Shown one piece after another: positions 6,361 to 9,277 of a DNA stretch of 9,277 bases. Origin of the DNA: Bacteroidota bacterium (lineage in GTDB: Bacteria; Bacteroidota; Bacteroidia; Chitinophagales; Chitinophagaceae); NCBI GenBank assembly GCA_025361325.1, contig JANYAL010000075.1:1-9277 (forward strand), written 5' to 3'. A program made the translations under genes and the position numbers. A model generated the notes under the pieces. The model was not told where the DNA came from. It saw nothing but the letters and a program-made list of their open reading frames with translations, and did no database searches. Position 1 is the stretch's first letter; the number at the start of each line of letters is the position of its first letter.

Positions 6361-8874
6361 CTAGAACGGGTAACTTATCCCAATCGTGAAGTTGAAATTC
6401 TCGTACCGCCATTTCCTGTATCGGTCATCATTCTTTGTCTTGCCCAGGTTGGCAGGGTCGGGAACAAGCTCACCTCTTTTGAAGAGATTATTGAAATTAA
6501 TATCCGGCAACAGCCATCCATAGTCAGTACTGATGTCGGGGCGTTTTACTCGAAATCCCAGGTCGAACCGTAGGATAAAGTAATTGAAGTCGAGCCGGAA
6601 CCCTGTACCTACATCAATCCCTAATTCCTTATACAGGTTCTTGAACATGAATTGAGCACTGTCGGGTCCCCCGCCAGGTTTTGAATTTCGCAGGTTCCAT
6701 ACATTTCCTGCATCCAGGAACAAGGCCCCTTTCAAAACCAGGGAATTGGGGATGAGCTGGGCAATATCGTAACGGTATTCAAAATTGCCTTCCAACTGTA
6801 TATCACCAGTACGGTCATTGAACGAATTGCTTCCAAAAGGACTCAACGGTTGTGAACCCCTGCCAATTCCACGTACCGGCCAGCCACGCATGCTGTTGCT
6901 GCCTCCGCCAAAATACTGTTTGAAGAAAGGCAATGTTGTATCCTTCTTAAACGGAATGCCTATACCTGCAAAGAAGCGTGTAACAAAAGCAGATTTTGGC
7001 TTACTGACTGAAAATGTATATTCAGCACTCGTCTTGATGAACTGCCTGAGGTAGTTCTTAAGTAAACCCACTCTTCCCAGTATCAGCCCTGATTCTTCCA
7101 GGTTCAGTTTTATTGTATGCTGGTGGTTGGTCTTCTTTGGGTTGACATAGGTGGTGGAATATCCCAAAGACCCCAGTCCGAACCCAGCCACCAGTGCAGA
7201 GTTAAAGGAGTATTTAAGAAAAGGATTGGCCTTCAGGGTTGAGTCGAATAAAGCAGTACGGTTGTAAAGATTATTAAATTCAAAATTGATCGGCTTCCAT
7301 ACCCATTGCCGGTTGGGTCTTCCGGGTAGTTTGGCGCTTTTGACCCAGTCGAAACCTATTGCAAAATTCACTGATTGCAGGTCAAAGAGGTTGATGCGTT
7401 TGATATAGGAGAGGTTGGTATTGATGAATGTCTCGGAAGCAAGGAACTGTTTGCGATCTACCTGATTGAATGGCCAGGTGAATCGTGGGATGATGATGCT
7501 GTTGGATAAACTCAGTTCATTGGAGTTGATCAGGTTCCTCACATTATTGCTGTCGGCCTTCAGATTCAGTTCAACACCTGCCCGCAGTGCATTGGTCATT
7601 TTTATAGCCTCTTTGTTGACGTTTCTGTTCAGTATAGAAAGGTTGCCGGAAATACCCAGCAGGTTGCCGGCATTGGCAACTGTGGCATTATTGGTATTAC
7701 TGTTGGCTGAATAGCTTGCTTCTATTGCCGCTTCAAAACCGTATTTCTTATCGGGTATCAGTTGTACAATTAGGTCTATCTTGTCGGGCTGTGATCGGAT
7801 CTCCAGCACCTGAATATTCACACTTTGCCAAACACCCGCCTTGGAAAAGCTGGTCAGTGTCTTATAATAATCATCCTGCCGGTAGATATCGCCCTGCTTA
7901 ATCAACAGATTTTTGGCCAGAAAACCTGTACTGAATAATTTTTTATGGTATACCACCGTGAAGGCAGGTTCGCAGGTATCGCAATTTTTTTTCTTTACAA
8001 CATGTGTTACCAGTTTGGGATCATTGAGCAAATCACCGGGCTGGTAATCCGGAAGTACGTAGATATTGTTGATATAGTATTTCCTTGTCTTGCTGCTGTC
8101 GGTGGGAGTAAGCAATACAACAGCCAGTTTGATGGTGGGGGAGTCTTTGTTTTTTTGCGCTTCAGCCAGTAAGCGCAAGCGCTCGAAGATATCCTCGGTG
8201 ATGGTGGTCAATGCAGCCGTGGTAGTATCGCCCCTTACCCGTATTTCCTGGGAAGACAACTTGTAATAGCCGTTGTTACGGTAAAGGTCCACCAACCTGC
8301 TTACCTCGCCCAATATAGCAGATTTGGTCACCGGATTACCCCGGAGCAGCAGACCTTTGTTAATGTTCTCTAAAGTAAGTTGTTGTATATCGGGTTTCCG
8401 CATCAGGTAACTTACGGTATCGATCAGGGTAGGCTTACCTGTCTCAACATTATAGGTAACCTCCACATGCGGCGGCCGGCTGCTGAACAGCGTATCTGCT
8501 TTGAAAGTTGCCTTTGCCTTGTAATAACCCAGATGCAGCATGGAAGCCTGCATATTCCGTGCTGACTGGCCGGCTGAAGTGCTGTCGTATGCTGCGGGCT
8601 GGGTATAATAATGAAAGAAGAAGAATTTGGTAACCTCCCTCACCATGGAACTGTCATCCAGCTGTGCCCCCAGCCTTTGTTTTAAAGCAGTTCTTTCATC
8701 CCTGGTAAATTTTCCTCCCGTAACTTCGATCTTGTTCCTGGTCACAAATGGCCTGTCTTTCTGATATTTCCGGGGAATGGTGCAGGAGGCCAGAAGTACT
8801 GCCAATAAAAAAACAACATTTAATAAGCGGTAAGATCCCGTACGAAACAGTTTATCAGAAGCAGAGATCGGCAT
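6361..8874 (-). CDS. tamL: TamL-type outer membrane assembly lipoprotein (BamA/TamA, Omp85 superfamily)
   Basis: This 837-residue Omp85-family protein probably inserts or assembles outer-membrane proteins. A lipoprotein signal peptide spans residues 1-30 with lipobox LASC and lipidated Cys31, which is characteristic of the Bacteroidota TamA variant TamL. The periplasmic part (about 45-375) holds POTRA-like segments, for example NKIEVTGGKFT near 47-57, KPTLIDTVSY near 147-156 and KYYINNIYVLPDY near 265-277. A 16-strand-type beta-barrel follows from about 380 to 837. Barrel landmarks are FGGGSNSMRGW (655-665), whose MRGW is the family (V/I)RG(F/Y)-type loop-6 motif, GNFEYRYDI (696-704), FLDAGNVW (719-726) and a C-terminal Phe837 ending an aromatic beta-signal strand (TIGISYPF). 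A CDTC pair (298-301) lies in the periplasmic region. The gene appears monocistronic, with no tamB on its downstream side. Assignment to TamL rather than another lipidated BamA paralogue rests on the lipobox and general similarity. Confidence 0.88.
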   Translation of the reverse strand: MPISASDKLFRTGSYRLLNVVFLLAVLLASCTIPRKYQKDRPFVTRNKIEVTGGKFTRDERTALKQRLGAQLDDSSMVREVTKFFFFHYYTQPAAYDSTSAGQSARNMQASMLHLGYYKAKATFKADTLFSSRPPHVEVTYNVETGKPTLIDTVSYLMRKPDIQQLTLENINKGLLLRGNPVTKSAILGEVSRLVDLYRNNGYYKLSSQEIRVRGDTTTAALTTITEDIFERLRLLAEAQKNKDSPTIKLAVVLLTPTDSSKTRKYYINNIYVLPDYQPGDLLNDPKLVTHVVKKKNCDTCEPAFTVVYHKKLFSTGFLAKNLLIKQGDIYRQDDYYKTLTSFSKAGVWQSVNIQVLEIRSQPDKIDLIVQLIPDKKYGFEAAIEASYSANSNTNNATVANAGNLLGISGNLSILNRNVNKEAIKMTNALRAGVELNLKADSNNVRNLINSNELSLSNSIIIPRFTWPFNQVDRKQFLASETFINTNLSYIKRINLFDLQSVNFAIGFDWVKSAKLPGRPNRQWVWKPINFEFNNLYNRTALFDSTLKANPFLKYSFNSALVAGFGLGSLGYSTTYVNPKKTNHQHTIKLNLEESGLILGRVGLLKNYLRQFIKTSAEYTFSVSKPKSAFVTRFFAGIGIPFKKDTTLPFFKQYFGGGSNSMRGWPVRGIGRGSQPLSPFGSNSFNDRTGDIQLEGNFEYRYDIAQLIPNSLVLKGALFLDAGNVWNLRNSKPGGGPDSAQFMFKNLYKELGIDVGTGFRLDFNYFILRFDLGFRVKRPDISTDYGWLLPDINFNNLFKRGELVPDPANLGKTKNDDRYRKWRYENFNFTIGISYPF

Positions 8875-8892
8875 AAATGATTTTAGTGAGCA

Positions 8893-9277
8893 ATGTTAAG
8901 CAAATCACATACCAAAGATATTCAAAGTTTACACCATAAAAAATTCAGGGATGAATACGGGCTTTTCATTGCAGAGGGACCTAAAGTAGTCCTGGATTTG
9001 CTGAAAGGCGGAAAATATGCATGCCGGGAGGTATTTGCACAAAAGGACTGGTTATCAGAACACCTGCGTTTACCCGAAGCTCATCCACAAACAGTATTTA
9101 CGGAAGTTGCCGATTTTGAACTGGAAAAGATTTCTGCCCTGAGCACGCCCAATCATGTACTCGCCGTGTTTGCCAAACAACACGGAGATGACCCAATCAA
9201 TTGTACAGGAAAACTTACCCTCGTACTGGATACCATCCAGGACCCCGGCAACCTGGGTACCATTATCCGTATAGCTG
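8893..9277 (+). CDS. TrmH/SpoU-family RNA 2'-O-ribose methyltransferase, 3'-truncated
   Basis: The first 128 codons of an RNA methyltransferase that uses S-adenosylmethionine to methylate ribose 2'-OH in rRNA or tRNA. Residues about 4-95 form the N-terminal SpoU substrate-binding domain, with typical features SLHHKKFRDEYGLFIAEGPK (12-31) and STPNHVLAVFAK (84-95). The knotted SPOUT catalytic domain then begins with LTLVLDTIQDPGNLGTIIR (108-126), which is SpoU motif 1 with conserved Asn120 and Arg126. The SAM-binding motifs 2 and 3 lie beyond the window. ATG 8893 is the first possible start because an in-frame TGA lies at 8887-8889. The start is only 18 bp from the divergent tamL start. The target nucleotide and a specific name (such as rlmB) cannot be decided from this fragment. 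Confidence 0.93.
   Translation, partial: MLSKSHTKDIQSLHHKKFRDEYGLFIAEGPKVVLDLLKGGKYACREVFAQKDWLSEHLRLPEAHPQTVFTEVADFELEKISALSTPNHVLAVFAKQHGDDPINCTGKLTLVLDTIQDPGNLGTIIRIA
8913..8920 (-). promoter_or_regulatory. Candidate Bacteroidota -7 promoter box for tamL
   Basis: On the minus strand TATCTTTG matches TAnnTTTG exactly. A T-rich segment 18-19 bases upstream (TTTT in place of the -33 TTTG, around 8939-8943) completes a plausible Bacteroidota promoter. The predicted transcript would begin near 8907, giving a leader of about 30 bases before the tamL ATG at 8874. The box lies inside codons 7-10 of the divergent methyltransferase gene. No equally good box was found for that gene on the plus strand. 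Confidence 0.45.

Noticed and set aside
6231..6373. Direct repeat AACGGGTAA at 6231-6239 and 6365-6373
   Set aside because: Nine bases, and the second copy encodes the C-terminal residues of TamL; no mobile-element structure lies between them, so coincidence is likelier than an attachment site.

Overview
The window looks like a chromosomal segment of a Bacteroidota bacterium, most likely a Chitinophagaceae-type lineage. The clues are moderate G+C, almost no Shine-Dalgarno sequences before the start codons (A-rich leaders instead), two matches to the Bacteroidota -7 promoter box TAnnTTTG, a lipidated TamA-type Omp85 protein (TamL), and the gene order SpoIIM-DUF4129-DUF4350-MoxR-DUF58. The family and lineage calls come from memory of protein families; no search was run.

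Positions 1-5315 hold a five-gene plus-strand cluster: the 3' part of a SpoIIM-family multi-pass membrane protein, a DUF4129 protein with a signal peptide and one membrane span, a DUF4350 putative lipoprotein with one membrane span, a MoxR-family AAA+ ATPase, and a DUF58 membrane protein with a degenerate vWA-like core. The first three genes overlap by 8 and 4 bases and are probably translationally coupled. MoxR follows after 52 bp and DUF58 after a further 134 bp. Together they suggest an envelope-associated machine: a cytoplasmic MoxR ATPase working with membrane-anchored DUF58, DUF4129, DUF4350 and SpoIIM partners. Similar gene sets occur in distant phyla, and the function is essentially unknown. 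This is the most interesting biology in the window.

Positions 5316-5441 are an AT-rich intergenic element with nested inverted repeats built from AAAGTTG-like heptamers. It is followed by truB (tRNA pseudouridine-55 synthase, plus strand, 5442-6215), which has an unusual basic N-terminal extension. A 145-bp convergent gap separates truB from tamL (minus strand, 6361-8874), a large POTRA plus beta-barrel outer-membrane assembly lipoprotein. No tamB gene lies on the downstream side of tamL here.

Only 18 bp beyond the tamL start, a TrmH/SpoU-family RNA 2'-O-methyltransferase gene starts divergently on the plus strand (8893) and runs off the window end. Its first codons contain a good minus-strand promoter candidate for tamL. 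No tRNA, rRNA, mobile element, CRISPR array, phage gene or defence system was seen. Apart from the uncharacterised MoxR module this is ordinary core-genome sequence.
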